DNA of 64,000 nucleotides from Spongospora subterranea f. sp. subterranea (GCA_049724395.1 JAUGWO010000111.1:1-64000); one strand, 5' to 3'; positions 10,481-28,300 are shown, numbered from the stretch's first letter. The notes: generated from the letters alone by a model not told the origin. A program made the numbers and translations.

Positions 10481-12830
10481 AGTTGTTTCGCTCATTGTTG
10501 GATAACTCAAGATCCAGGGGTTTGTAGATGGAACTGAATTTTTCACCGATGATGCTTTCTTATTCACCTGCATTGTTGGTGTAGGTAGTGTAGGTACGTT
10601 GGTTTTTGTTTTGTTAATCAGGAGAATGGGTTTTAAGTTTACCGATGGTGGCACCTGAGACGCGGTGATGAAGGGAACGTTGACGATGGTCAGACCGCCG
10701 CATCCCACGATGTGATGAACACGGTGACCTGTTTCTGCAATCGGAATACGATCATATTGACACACGACCTAGCTCTAAACCATTTGGACTCAACAATTTT
10801 CCGAAGAAATTGTTCGGTTCCGCTGATTACTCAACGAGGCTTTGCTCCCAGATGTGCCTGCCTGTAATGTGCAATTCCATTGACCTCAACGGCGACTCGT
10901 CGCATTAATGCCAAACAAGGTTGGTGTAGAGTTTGTTCAATACATTTACATAGTGGGTGTATTGCGATTGGCCTTTGTCTTCAGAGGAATTGACCAGATT
11001 TCATCTATGTATTGAACGATCACAAGCCTCATTGATTGGTAATGCGATTGTATAAGCCCTGTTCGTGTTCCATCATGTTAATTGGTCCAGTGATTAACCC
11101 AACAAAACAGGGATTAATGCCACGTAAGCGGCTCCTTTTTTCTGTGAAACAACTGAATACTAAAACAAAATCAGGTTTTGATTGGATTGAAATGTTCGTT
11201 GCAATCCCAAAAATGGCTGTTCTTTAGATGTTATAGGAGTACGTCCTTTGGCGCGTCCTTGGGTTTATACGGAAATCTCCATTTTTGATACAATGTCTTT
11301 GGTGTGTGTTATCACTGTTTCTGGTCCGTTGACTATCGTTGACTTTGTTGGTGCCAACGCGCCCTGCACTGATTCGCTCAAAGACATGGAGTGGGTGTTT
11401 AGTTCCATTAGCGATGAAGGTGACGATAATCGCAACAAAGAGACCATCTACAGGAAATCCCAGGGAGAGTAATGGGCTTATTGTGTCAATAACCGGGAAG
11501 GTGAATATGGTGCTGGGGAATATCGCTGGCGCAGGGACTGTTCCATCGCCATCCCGTTAAACAGACAATTTCAGACATGAACACACATGATGAGCCCATC
11601 TGATACTGAATCAAGAACAGTTCTGTGCGAGCGATATTTCCTAACGTCACATTCGTCATGGTCATTGACAGATATTCCATTTCTCTTCGAATAACCAATC
11701 CATATTATCGGAATGATCGCTTTGCGAATCAACTCATCGTTCGACTGTAATCAGGGTGCCCGGCTTCGTTGACGAAATGGCTCTGCCAGTTCTCACCCTG
11801 AAATCGTAATTTAGAATGGCGGATGAAGATTGGTGAATTTAACAGATCTGAGTCGTGAAAGATACTGAGGGTAAAATCAACCCATTAGTTCATTTCAGTA
11901 TTTACTTCCGCCCTCGGTCCACCCATCGGAAATGATATTTCAAAGGCGATCTTATCGGCAGCTGTGTTTACAGCTCGTCCATGAACGAAAGACGCACTGC
12001 ATGCCATCTCCTGTTTCAACGATTACAATATCGCGGCGACAAACGATGATCTCCCTCAAATATTTGCCTCGGAAGATTTGTCGATTCGCCAAAGTTGGGA
12101 ACGTCTTCCAAATTCAATTCTGCCGATGGGTTTACGATATTGTTTCACCTAACGAGTATCAGAGACATGATTCAACCTCTCAACGATCACCAATGGACAC
12201 AGGAACCGGCGTTAAATCATTACAGCATTTCGGTGAAACTGAAACTTCCCAAGATGATGTTCCCGTTTGACCATTTTGAAGGCCAACGCGAGTTGCCGAG
12301 GACTGGCCTATATATCTTGATTAAGATTATTTAGGTGCAGTGTAATGGACCTTCGAAACGTTCGAATGGGAACACAACGTTGGATGTGTTGTACCATGTT
12401 CGACAACACCAACCTGAACACTCCATTGCTGTCTTCAAACCGTGCTCATCTCATCATCATCTGCGGAATTGCTTGGTGTTAACCTTCTCGTGTCTACGAT
12501 GACGACCTTGAAAACCATAAGTTCAACACGATGGACAGTACACAATGGTGCACCACCCAACGAGATGTATATCCAGGGCCAGGGCCAGTACCTGTGGGTT
12601 TAGACACATGAGTCAAATGGATTAGGGACACTGACTACGATATTATTCCTCATAAAACTTCATAATTTATTTCCTTCTGCTCTATTTTAATCTCAAGTTT
12701 CATTTAAGACATCACTGACAGACAACCAACACCCGAGGGCGATGCACAGGCAATGCTGATCGGCAAATAGCCACCCAGACCCTCATTGTAATTGAGTCGT
12801 CGCTGATCCCGTCAGTGAAACCCACAGATA
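10481..12830. other. Unassigned stretch, weak coding hints only
   Basis: Several 60-112-codon ORFs lie on both strands (for example 11932-12270 + and 10463-10765 -), none with a recognisable domain. The part near 11.93-12.33 kb reads open in two frames and could hold exons of a short gene I cannot resolve. Confidence 0.3.
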
Positions 12831-13060
12831 TCTGTTGTGTGATTGTCTGGATCGTCCCGATCTGTGGTCCTCAACTGGATTGTGGGGAAATCTCCATCCA
12901 GTCTCATCGCCTTCCTTCCCAAATCGCCTAAACCGGATCCCAAATACTCGTCCTGGTCAATATCACCTCCTTCTCCACCAGATCATAAACCCCCTCTGCG
13001 GTTCACCACCTCCGGATTCAGTTTTCTGTTCGATTCGACGAGTCAGCTCAGCCCAGCGCC

Positions 13061-14873
13061 ATGACGCTGGCCATATTGGTGGCTGTGTTGACCATATCGC
13101 TGGCGGTTGGCGATTGGCAATCATTGCCCAGCGACCTGGCGACATGTCTCGATTCCTTTAACTTGACCGCCATTACAAACGGCGATCCCTCATACGACGA
13201 TCTACGATTATCCCATAACCAGCGAATCTCCTTTCAACCAAAGGCGATCGTTCTCCCGGCCTCCACCAACGACGTCGCCAACACTGTCCAATGCGCTCGC
13301 GCGTCGAGCTTGAAATTTTCCGTTCGTTCCGGGAAACATTCTTACGAGGGATATGGGGTTCAGAACGACGCCGTTCTCATCGACCTGTCCAAGATGAAGG
13401 AAGTGGACGCGATCGACTCGGAGAGGAACGAAGTTTGGCTCGACGCCGGTCTAACGCTGGGCGAAGTCTATGTCGCGTTGGCACAATTCAATCGAACCCT
13501 GCCAGGAGGCACATGCGTATCGGTTGGTCTCGGTGGTCATGTCCTTGGCGGCGGGTTTGGGGTTCGATCACGGAAATACGGCCTGATGGTCGACCGCGTT
13601 CGCGCCGTCGAATTTGTCGACGTGAACGGCGTGGTGATCACCGCCGATTCAGCGAATCACTCCGATCTTTTCTGGGCCTTGCTTGGCGCTGGTCAAGGCC
13701 AATTCGGTATTGTGACCAAGTGAGTATCGTGTTGAGAATGGCGCCATCGGGTGGGCTGACCCGTTGACCAGGTTCCGTTTCGCAACGGTCGAGGCGAAAC
13801 CCGTCATCAACGCCGTTTATATCTATCCTGTTCGCGACGCCGCAAACGCCCTGAAGTTCCTGCAGAGGTTCGGCAACGACAACACGCAGCCGAAGGAGCT
13901 GTACATGTCGGTGTCGTTGGTGCGATCGCGCGATTCCGTCGTGATCACGGGGCAATACATCGGGACGATGGCCGATTTCCGCACGGCGATCTCCAGTTCG
14001 GGTCTGGAAGCGGTTGGCAATGCCGCCTCCACCGAGATCACACCATATACCTTCCTGGAATCGATGTTATGGCTGGCGAACCTGGCGATCGACGACCCGT
14101 CGTTGGCGCTCTCTTATCAGTACGGACAGGACTCGGAATCGGCTCATCATTGGAAAGCGCGATCGGGGTTCATCAAGTCCATCATGACCGACGCTCAGAT
14201 CAGCGCCATCGTGACCGCATTCTACGATCGATCAGCGCCGGCCTTCGCCGTCTGGGACGCCTACGTCCTGATCGATTCCTGGGGTGGAGAGATCGCGACC
14301 ACGCCGTCCGCCTCGCTATCGGAGTTCGCCCATCGCAATGCGATCAACTCGGTTCAGGCGATGGTGATGTGGGCGGATGGCGATCGCATCGAATCCTCGC
14401 TGAGAAAGGTTCGACACCGTTTCAATCTCGTTCGTTTTCGTTTTTGTTTCACGGAATCACTGGAACTTCTGTTGTTGGTGTTGTCAGTTCTTCTCCATTT
14501 ACACAGACTGAACACTGCATTGAATTTCTAGTGGCAAGATCAAATGTGGGCCGCGTTTCAGCCATCGTTATCGGGGGCGTTTGTGAACTATGCCGATGGC
14601 GATATCCAGAACTACATGGGCGAGTATTACCCGGGCAATGAGGCGCGACTGGTTTCTGTCAAGTCGAAATACGATCCTGAGAACGTGATGGCGTTCAACC
14701 AGAGCATTCCGGTGGACGGGGAACAGACGCCGATATCCAGCGAGATGAGGTCGACGAGTCCCGATGATCCGACGATAGCACGATCATCGGCAGGCGGTTT
14801 GATCTACCAGATATCTATCGCCGTCATGACCGTCCTCATTGCTGTTAAATCTGTAAAGAGTGTCTGTGAGTAA
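13061..14873 (+). CDS. Berberine-bridge-enzyme-like FAD-linked oxidoreductase
   Basis: Exons are 13061-13719, 13772-14408 and 14532-14873 (introns of 52 and 123 bases), giving 545 residues, normal for the family. Residues 1-17 form a hydrophobic signal peptide. The PCMH-type FAD-binding domain follows, with SVRSGKHSYEGYG holding His93 and GGTCVSVGLGGHVLGGGFG holding Cys152; in BBE-like enzymes these two residues attach FAD covalently at two points. The C-terminal BBE domain shows FVNYADGDIQNYMGEYYPGN and VKSKYDPENVMAFNQSIP. The family oxidises sugars, alkaloids or alcohols with oxygen and releases H2O2; the substrate here is unknown. The last 25 residues are hydrophobic (GGLIYQISIAVMTVLIAVKS), suggesting a membrane or GPI anchor at the cell surface. 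Codon use is GC-richer than in neighbouring DNA. Confidence 0.93.
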
Positions 14874-15139
14874 TAAAGGCGCAATTGACGTCACTCCCTC
14901 CATTCCGATTCGACATGTGATCTTGTCGCTAAATACAGAACAACTCCAATCAATCGTGATCGCGATGTGATATCATTCTTTGATCTGCTCTATGTTAACG
15001 TCTTGTCGCACAGGCTCCTGATTATCACAGTCGTGATGTAAATACGATCAAGGTCTTCACTTGACTTATCGACGACACGACCGATGGCGACGATGTGTTG
15101 CCCAACGGATAACACATCAGACGAATTGTGATCGTCTCG

Positions 15140-15768
15140 TCACGTGTAAAAAAAATAAAAGAGTCGTTGATAGTCACGATATTGTACTAGTAAGCTCATG
15201 ATCAAACGTCCCCCATTATCAAATCGACATTTGGCGAAAACAGAACTCATTCTGATGACAGGAGACTCAACACGAAATGTGAAAAAACGTTTATCGCCCA
15301 ATTGGTTGGCGTCTTCTTGTTTGGCATTGTCGACTGGCAGGCGGAACCGGTGAACTGGTAATAAATTCGGTGTTGCCAAGTAGGGTGTAGTTAATTGTGA
15401 CCAGTGTCCATCAGGTTTGTTGTCCACGATCGAGCAATCCTCGTGTATTGAGGACGACACGTCACCAGAAGGGACGTGATCATCGCCATAGCTGTGACAC
15501 CAGGACGCACGAGCGGTGAGGGTGGAAACAGACCCGAAAGTGAACAGAACTGTTGACCGCAGTCGTTTTCAGAAACATTGATACAATTATGTCCTTTTCT
15601 GGGAAAGTCATGTGGATATTGTGGATATAATGGGACCAATATACAGGGGATATTGGGGCAGTTTAAATGGTGATTAATGGTGGATGATGATTGTGGTGAA
15701 CCCCATAAATGGACATCATCACATTCCGACTGGTAATTGGACCAGGATAAACCCATCGCGTTGACCAC
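15140..15768 (-). CDS. Possible exons of an unrecognised gene
   Basis: Two overlapping reverse-strand frames (15140-15460 and 15391-15768) have protein-like composition, the first containing SIVDNKPDGHWSQLTTPYLA and several Cys residues. They may be adjoining exons of a gene that converges on the oxidoreductase, but I could not place an intron with confidence. There is no recognised domain. Confidence 0.25.
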
Positions 15769-15923
15769 GTGGGGGAATCACAGGAACTGTATTGCAGGAT
15801 CTGATGGCCCTGGTCATATTGACACTTGTTCACCAGGTCCATTGGATAGTGTGTAATTACCTGGCTCAGTTCGATATTCCATTGGTTCCAGAACAGATCA
15901 GATGATCACAAATATCAGGAGAA

Positions 15924-16912
15924 CTATTGCAGAAGGTGAATCGTTCTGTCATAACTGACATCGAATACCGAAACTGCCCATTGGCACATCACTCCCTCAT
16001 CACACGAATAACGTCCAAGGTTCCTCAACTGACGAAACCACCTTCCGGCTCCTGATGGAAATCTGCCGGGCGATTTGTCTATCTGAGATGTTGTGGGATT
16101 TAGGGCGAATAGTTCACCCGTTAATGTGTGGCGGATATCGGGGATGATTGTGGATATCAATGGTAGACGACATCGCAATCATGTGATTGCCGACGACAAC
16201 GCCCTGTCCACCTCAGGGTTAATGGTGTTTATGGGGACGGTCGATCATGGCATTGTGATCCAGTCCCGAGCCGTCAACATTGGCGGAATCGCTCATTGCC
16301 CGAGATCATCAACGAACTGGTCCATAAATAAATTCGTCGATCGTGTTAGAATAGCGGTTCAGCATAGTTTAGGCGGTTTGACAGAACACGGAAGTGGAAT
16401 CCATTGAACCGTTGACCAACACCTGGGACATCTGCCGTTTATCTGCAAATCACGGATTGCCGGATTTGAGAAGATGGTAATCAATGAAGATGACCTGTTT
16501 GTGTAGTTGTGTAGACGATTAGGGGACTGGCGATTAAACCGATCATGACGACCCGCAGCGACCGATCATCCTTGTCCTGTAAACTTTAGAAGCGCTGGTG
16601 GCGCGACTCGGTGTGCCAGGCCAGTTCAGCTGCTCCAGGTCAGGAACCAACAGGCCGAGAGATTGGCAATGGAATCGGATGAGCGGAAGGAGGAAGAGGG
16701 CGCGGAACAAGGCAGTTGAGCAATCACCGAATTGACACCAGAGCTGATCCGCAAATCACGTTGGAGATTAAGTTCAAATCGGTCACAATTGGTTGAATTC
16801 TGACACAAGGAAAGGCCAAATCGATTTGCGTTCGGGAGCGGAGAATAGAAATCTGGAATGAGATAAACCAGAGAATCAACGTAATACCGTTCGAACAATA
16901 TCGCTGCTTCAT
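15924..16912 (-). CDS. Possible multi-exon gene, Cys-containing, unrecognised
   Basis: Reverse-strand frames 15924-16178 (ELFALNPTTSQIDKSPGRF, then Cys pairs) and 16626-16912 look protein-like. The latter starts with MKQRYCSNGITLILWFISFQ, which resembles a signal peptide, and overlaps a frame rich in Cys, Asn and Ser. The pieces could belong to one secreted protein, but splice sites were not resolved and the family is unknown. Confidence 0.22.
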
Positions 16913-17800
16913 CAGATTGAAATTGTGATCGCTGATCTCACTGTGTTTGTCGATAATAATCGTCTCGGTAATGGATCAGTCGATATCCCTCATGGGGTAA
17001 AATCCCATCTGTTGATCTGTTGATACGTCGTAATCCACGAGATATCCAAATGGCGACGAAGACTAAAGCAATGCCGAGAGAGAACAATGTCGAAAAGATG
17101 TGTTGGGAAAGATACGCGAAGGGTCTGTTATTGAGCTAGTGTGAGTTTGACACCAACCAAAAGAGTGCTTCAGAGATTTGTTCACTTGAACCTGGACGAA
17201 CGGGGTTCAAAAGGAAACCCTTGTTCTGTTATAGAATACTGTAAATTCCGATTATAATCGTGGCGCGTTGATATTGCAAAACATTTTCAATAGAATCGGG
17301 TCGATTGTTTTCGTTTTATGATGATGATAAATACGATCTTATCGCCTAAGTATCAAGATTGGCGATAGTTGATATGGTGTGGAAATGGATGATGGCGTTA
17401 TCAGTGATGGCAGCAATGGGGAAACAGACGCCAACACAGGGACCGATTCCCTTGACCTGATAGAATACCAACAGGCGATAAACCCTGTCCATGGATTCAT
17501 GATCAGGCAATGGACGATCTTGGCCCCCGCCCTAACATTGAAAGTCATGAATTTACGAACATGTTCAATCTAATGTGTTCAGATTGAATTTATCATGTAC
17601 TGGGGCAACATTGAACACGGGTCAAGACCAGAAGAGGTTAAAACCGTTAGTCTTTTGAAAAAAATAAGGTGATGATTGCTCGCAATTCGCAAGGAGGGGC
17701 GCCGGTACCGCCCCATCGTCCAGGGCGTTATACTTGTCGACAACCTCAGCCATATTTTGCATCATTGCACTTTTGCAGTAATGAGCACTCCCCCACAACT
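16913..17800. other. Unassigned stretch
   Basis: Only 60-69-codon frames without motifs were found. Confidence 0.3.
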
Positions 17801-18450
17801 TTAACCAGAGTATGTTTCGTCGTCCAATATTAGCAGAAGCGATTGATCGTCACGATCACAGGATATCTCGTGGCGCATTTCATCCCAGAGTTTCCATTTC
17901 CAAAATGTGCCTTCCGAGCGGCTCAGTTTCAGCGTCGCCTTTTTGCCAGAGAGGCCTTGAGCGCGTAATCGGCGCCACGCTTTCAATGTCTGGACCATCG
18001 ACTGTCCATGCCCTCGGGTGCCTTCTTGTTCGACCATCGTTGTCGGCGATTGGACGCACTGATAGTACCGGGCGGGAGTTGGGAAGCGATGTATAAATCC
18101 TTGGCCGCGTCTCGAGCATCTTTAGCGAGGTCGAACCGTCGCTGTAGCCTCTGTATTTCGGACGAAACAGGATTATTGTTGACTCTTTTGATCTATCATG
18201 CGGGCGGCGGCAGCAGTAGTATTTTCGGCATTTCGCATGAAGCTTCGGAATGCGTCGGATTCGTTGGAACGACATACCAAACACAGACGGTGCGTTTCCA
18301 ACAGCAGGTGGACGGGAAGGGGGAGAGGATGATCGATGTGGAGACGCCAATAGGGACGATGACCAGATAACACCTTGAACAGAACGAGACAGTACAGCAG
18401 AGGAAGTCGGAGCCATTTGTCAGGAAAGAGTGAAGGGAGCGGATCCACAT
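17801..18450 (-). CDS. Hypothetical reverse-strand coding region
   Basis: Three overlapping frames read open. The C-terminal part (17801-18037) contains RSEGTFWKWKLWDEM and ends at a stop. Farther upstream, LCLVCRSNESDAFRSFMRN and EIQRLQRRFDLAKDARDAAK read like a helical protein. A hydrophobic N-terminal stretch near 18.4 kb may be a signal peptide. The frame switches imply one or more small introns that I could not fix. No family is recognised. Confidence 0.25.
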
Positions 18451-18459
18451 CACATTGTT

Positions 18460-19267
18460 ATAATGTATTTAGGAGAAAGTCTTCGTTGTTAACGTCGCTG
18501 AAGTCGTTTTCAATTTTGCACCTGCGGAAATGGGGATTTAATGGCTGACGCACTGAACACCGTTGTTCAGTCGTCGTGCGAAGCGGTAAATTGCTTGAAA
18601 ACTTTGTCGCGGATTATAGACTCATTATAGACTCATTATTTGATTAATTGAGGTATTTACACACAGCAGTTTCAAATGTGAGTCTAAGGAGATCCGGAGG
18701 GTGATTTTCACCATTTCGAGGATTACACCAATCGCTTCTTGGATGGTAAACGGGATCACGATGAGGTCCATGTCGCAACGCTTGTTGGCCAGATTATTGT
18801 ACGGCGCCAGTAAAGCGACATTTTATGGGCGTCTTTGCCCAGTACTAATTGGATTGAAATCCCGTTTAATCTTGGTGATGTCCGACCAGGTTGAGCACGT
18901 TCTCGAACACGCCATGAATCCAATCTGTGTTGCATCGTCATCCCTTAGTGATGTTCGGGGGCGGTTAATGCTGCCGATGTGAGAACGGGATGTTGCATTT
19001 GTATGATAGAGAACGGCCATTGGTAATTCTGTAATCAAGAGCGTGTTCTGGAAGTTACCAGTGGCCGTTCTCTATCATATCAATACAACATCCCGTTTTT
19101 TCACATCAGCAGCAATAACCGCCCCCGAACAGTGCATTTACGGCTTTGCAACGAAAATGGTAAATTGTGTTTAGTGCGTCAATCGTCCAATCCCCGTTTC
19201 CGCAGGTGTAAATGGAAAACGACTTCAACGACGTTAACAACGAAGACTCTTTCCTAAAATGCATTAT
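18460..19267. repeat. Large imperfect inverted repeat (foldback)
   Basis: Inner arms 18953-19025 and 19055-19131 are imperfect inverted copies separated by about 29 bases. Outer arms 18460-18557 and about 19166-19267 are also inverted copies of each other (both contain the CTTCGTTGTTAACGTCG block in opposite orientation). The left half holds an extra segment of about 390 bases absent from the right half. The layout fits a foldback-type element or an inverted duplication with later divergence; no transposase is present. Confidence 0.75.
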
Positions 19268-19299
19268 ATCAATGCGGTGTGGAGCCGCTTCCTTCACTC

Positions 19300-20286
19300 A
19301 TGGAAATGTGGACCGATCTGAAACGAGCACATATGTCGGTCGAAAACGTCAAATAAAACGTATCAGTCCATATTGAACGGTTCGGTTTGGCAATCCCGAC
19401 GATGCCGCTCATGGGTTGGGATCGTCCTCCTGAGAATTTTGACATCTGGCCCTACAATGTCTCGTTCTGTTCCGGAACAGTTCACAATGGACTGACACGT
19501 TCAAATTTGACGTTTTTGAGATAATCGCCCTTCGCAGTTCAATCAATCACCCAAATGCGGTGTCGGTCCCGTTGACCGACATACGCCTTGGCCATAAGCA
19601 GCGTCAGATAAGGGAGAACGCGATCCCACCGGGTCTGCTCTCTGGTGCCAGGGAGAGTTCAGGTAAAGGTGCAGTCTTGCCGCCATTCCGCTGTCATTCG
19701 TACGGTACGACATGGTCAGCGACCTACAGATTTACCCACGCGATGATTTTGGGAGATTTAATTCACATCTATAAGGTTTATTTGCCGGTCACGTCTTCGT
19801 CGGTCATGGAGTCGACGGCGGATGCGAATTTGAGACGAAGGGATTTCCCCTGAAGCGGGTAGCAGATCGAAACACTTCCTGGCGAAATGATCTCTGGACA
19901 GCGATGTGCGAAGCGTTTGGTATCCACATGTCGATCAACGGTTGACTGGTTCTGGCGCCACCCGCCACTGCAGTAATCGCTGATCTAGTCGCAATGCATC
20001 AAGAACAATAGTGATCAAAAGATCTTGAAACCCCAGGTGCCGACCAGCCCTTGTCCCAACCCGCATCGGCGACCAGCTGTGGCACCCTGGGAAGTGTTCG
20101 ACGGCCACTCACCGATTACCAAACTTGATTGTCGACATTGTGTCTGCTGTGGATTCTGCCCAGTTCGTTGTCGCGATCTTTCGCAGGTCGATAACAGTTG
20201 GCGACATACTGTATCTGGGTATTATCACCAGATGTATCGCCCATCTCTGACAACAGAATGGCAGTGGGGGCAGGAACAATCAGGGC
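19300..20286. other. Unassigned stretch
   Basis: Frames of 84-107 codons at 19560-19853 (+) and 20025-20348 (+) have no recognisable content; I cannot tell whether either is expressed. Confidence 0.3.
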
Positions 20287-20484
20287 GTGTCGTCAGGGAC
20301 GATTATCAACGAAGAGCATGTCGAGTCTTACGATCCCGAGTCGAGTGACGACGACGACGACCGGGATGCGTCGTGGAGTCCGTCAAGCCGGGCGCGGCGG
20401 AATGGACCACCTCTTAGAGCTGTTAATAATGAGCAGCACGAGTCAACTGTAGTGGAATTGACCAGAGGTCCAACATCACAATAA
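20287..20484 (+). CDS. Possible C-terminal exon with acidic/serine tract
   Basis: A 65-codon frame ending in a stop and carrying EHVESYDPESSDDDDDRDAS followed by a Ser/Arg-rich stretch, typical of disordered nuclear or cytoplasmic tails. A plausible acceptor (AATCAG) lies just upstream near 20282. The partner exons were not resolved and the function is unknown. Confidence 0.3.
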   Translation: MSSGTIINEEHVESYDPESSDDDDDRDASWSPSSRARRNGPPLRAVNNEQHESTVVELTRGPTSQ

Positions 20485-20990
20485 CACTCATCATAAAGTT
20501 GTATGTGAATGCTCCAGCGCATTCCAAGCGTCGGCCGGGGGTCCTACATTCAATCACCGTCATCACTTGGTTTGCTTCTACGTTGTTGACTATTTCGGCA
20601 AAGCAAATGTCGTTTTCGTGCTGTTCCTGTGATGAGACAACTCTACTATGTGCCACAGCCGTGTGGATTTCAGGTGAACCTTCATTTGGAACGGCCACAT
20701 CATGTTGTTCTGGTCATTGAGATTGACTCCTCGGTATGATCTCACAATAGAATTGCTCGTGGGCGTCGAGGCTCGTTTTGTTGGGAATTCGCTTGTCTCG
20801 TCAAGGCTGGCATCGTGGAGAGAGAGAATATTCTATTTAGCGTTAGCGCTGTGATTAAGGAGTGAGTTTATTTGGTATCGGACGTGTTCAGTTATCTCAG
20901 CCATGATTCACGTATTACAACTTCCTTATTCCTGAATCATCGCCGGAGTGAATGTTTGACGTATCTTCAACAGTTATGATTTCCAATAGG

Positions 20991-21129
20991 TGTGTCCATT
21001 GACGTGAGGTTGAGATTCGGTTCTGAGTTAGGGAGCGCGATTTCGACTGTTAATCCGTCAATTTAAAAATCAGTGTTAATCGCGCTCTATAACTCAGAAC
21101 CGAATCACAACCTCACGTCAATGGACACA
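20991..21129. repeat. Inverted repeat with 51-base arms
   Basis: Arms 20991-21041 and 21079-21129 are near-perfect inverted copies (both carry CATTGACGTGAGG and CGGTTCTGAG in opposite orientation), separated by a 37-base loop. The loop contains TTCGACTGTTAATC at 21042-21055, the 14 bases that also form the primer-binding-site complement in both copia families of this window. Confidence 0.85.
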
Positions 21130-22229
21130 TCAATTAAAAATCATAACGCATATGTGAAACGCGCCGATAGGCAAATCAATATGTGGCGACACAGATTATT
21201 GCCACACAGGACGCCAACCTAAGGGCGAAGGTGTAATCAAACCAAATTCCGGAATCGTTTGAGATTGGCGACCATAAAATAAGGGCCCTATTGGTCCCGT
21301 TCCCACAATTACTCACTCACCTAGAAAGTGAATGTCAACTTAGAGCGCCAGAAGACACTAGCGTCGATGATCCAGATCACCTAGAAAGGGTGTCCCTCTC
21401 TAAGACAACAGAGATATCGCCCGACATTCTTAAGGGACTAGAATAAGGTCAGAATTTATATATAAAATAGGAAAAATGGAATTACGAATAAAAAAGGGCT
21501 AATTTTATCGTGTTCGCCGTTTGTGCATCGTTCAATTTGGTCGGTTATTCCTGTTATTCCGCAGTCCTTGGGTTTGTTTTCGATTTTTGTCATTGCTATT
21601 TGACGGCGCTTCTCCTACGTTTTCGCTGGATTGTGTCGGATTACGTGATTGTCACTAATTTTCGGTACATGTGATTACTATCGATCATTATTCGGTTGTC
21701 CTTCACTATCTGAGGCGTTTGTCGTGACTTGATTTCATTATGTGGTCTGTGGTATTGCGGTTTCCCGCCAAATCCAAAATCCCGGTTCGTGTCAAACTTT
21801 TTACGGTTTTCCACGTAAGGGGCTTCTTACCCCTTGGAGTAATTTAAAGGCTGTTTGTCGGCTGTTCCTTATCATAGCTCGACAGGCGAGCATCCCTCCA
21901 CTACCACAACCACCATCGATAGTAGCCGAATCCAGCCGGTTTATAAGATTCGAAATCAGTCGACATAATTCAAAGCGCGACTTGCAGTTGCCGGGTCAGT
22001 TGTTAGTGAAAAGAAACAAAACTACTGTGAAAATGACAGGAGAGCCATGGAAAAACCCAAAAACCATGAAACCCCAAGTGACAGAATGTACGATAAAACT
22101 TGATAGTACCCCGTTCATGATAGACATTAACATCATGATGAATAGGTACCACGTCGATTGTGAGTAATGGTGGAGTATTGGGACGCCAAAATATTGCGAA
22201 AGTTTGATTCGAGCGATTTTTACTTGCGA
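21130..22229. other. Unassigned stretch with one ATG-led short frame
   Basis: A frame starting MTGEPWKNPKTMKP lies at about 22034-22167 in good start context, but it has no recognised relatives here and no traced continuation. The rest shows two short direct repeats of CACCTAGAAAG near 21.32 and 21.38 kb and nothing else identifiable. Confidence 0.3.
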
Positions 22230-22622
22230 TTATTGTTGATGGCTTCGGTTTGTTGATTGTGACGATAAATAGGTATTGATTGTGTTCAACTGAGCTGAAA
22301 TATTGTTCTTATCTGCAGATATTGCAGTTCAGATCCACAAGGAAGTATTGCTAGAGTCGATATCACCTTGGTCAATAATGGCGCGAACCTGATTCCCTGG
22401 TAGCCTTAAGAACATGTTTCCATAGTTGAGCCACACCCCCTTCGATGACTGTAGATGGACAGGAGCTCGATCTTGGTCCAACGCCAAATAGGCGTTCAGG
22501 CGCTCCGATAGCTCATTAGCCTGATTTGTCAGGGAAATGGACATGAACGACAGCGGTGATGTCAAGTGATATGATTATACCTGGTCGTGCAAGGCCGTTC
22601 GGGACGTCAGACCAATGTCCAT
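22230..22622 (-). CDS. Prefoldin-like small protein, PDRG1-like
   Basis: Three exons by my reading: 22581-22622, 22367-22520 and 22230-22312, introns of 60 and 54 bases, giving 92 residues. The central block GVWLNYGNMFLRLPGNQVR followed by IIDQDKNNISAQLN resembles PDRG1 and beta-class prefoldin-like proteins ('CFGNMFIKMP...MIEKDQ...LDKEIEKLR' in animals). Such proteins are coiled-coil chaperone subunits; PDRG1 is part of the R2TP/prefoldin-like complex that helps assemble RNA polymerases and PIKK kinases in the cytoplasm. The length is shorter than animal PDRG1 (about 133 residues), so the N-terminus may be incomplete or the start may lie upstream. It lies 174 bases downstream of the myosin stop on the same strand. 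Confidence 0.62.
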
Positions 22623-22795
22623 AACGGCCCACAACACCGTATAAATGCGTCGGCGCAAAACAACGGAAAAGTGAATCAGCAAGATCGGCAATATGGGGTC
22701 GCCCGCGGTCTAGTTATCCCTCAATTGTGGAGTTGGGTTTACTGAATTCAATAAATATGTATTGTATTTAAATACAAATTTTGGGGGGATCTAAT

Positions 22796-27821
<5,026 letters not shown>

Positions 27822-27899
27822 TATTATGTAAATTCCCAGTACGTCTCCTCGAGTAGAGTTGGATCGAGTTGGGAAAAAATATCAAATCAAACAATGATG

Positions 27900-28300
27900 A
27901 TTGCCGATATGATAGTGAACCATGTTAGAAACATCAAACCATTGTGATATGAGGATGAGGGGGGATTATGGGAAGGAAACAGGAACGGAGGCTGCTGCCC
28001 CCAACTTTCACAGGCTACAGTAAGTACTGTAGGTGTTGTTGTCATTACCTGGCTGACACTAGCCAACTGTACATACGCATCGCAGTATAAATGGGGCTGC
28101 GCCGGCGTGGGCGAACCAAAGTGAAGAGTCTATATCCGCCATGGCGATTTTTTATGGTCCAGTACTGTACCGAATGCGTCACACCGAGACCAGGGGTGGC
28201 ACGATGGATTTTTGTTTAAAAACCACCTGCGTCGTGGCCCAACACTAAAGTGGTTTTATTATCTGAGGGCCTGAGGACTCCGCTTCGGGATCCACGGGGA
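27900..28300. other. Region upstream of the myosin gene
   Basis: No ORF of interest. It must contain the myosin promoter (reverse strand), but no clear core element was seen. Confidence 0.35.
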
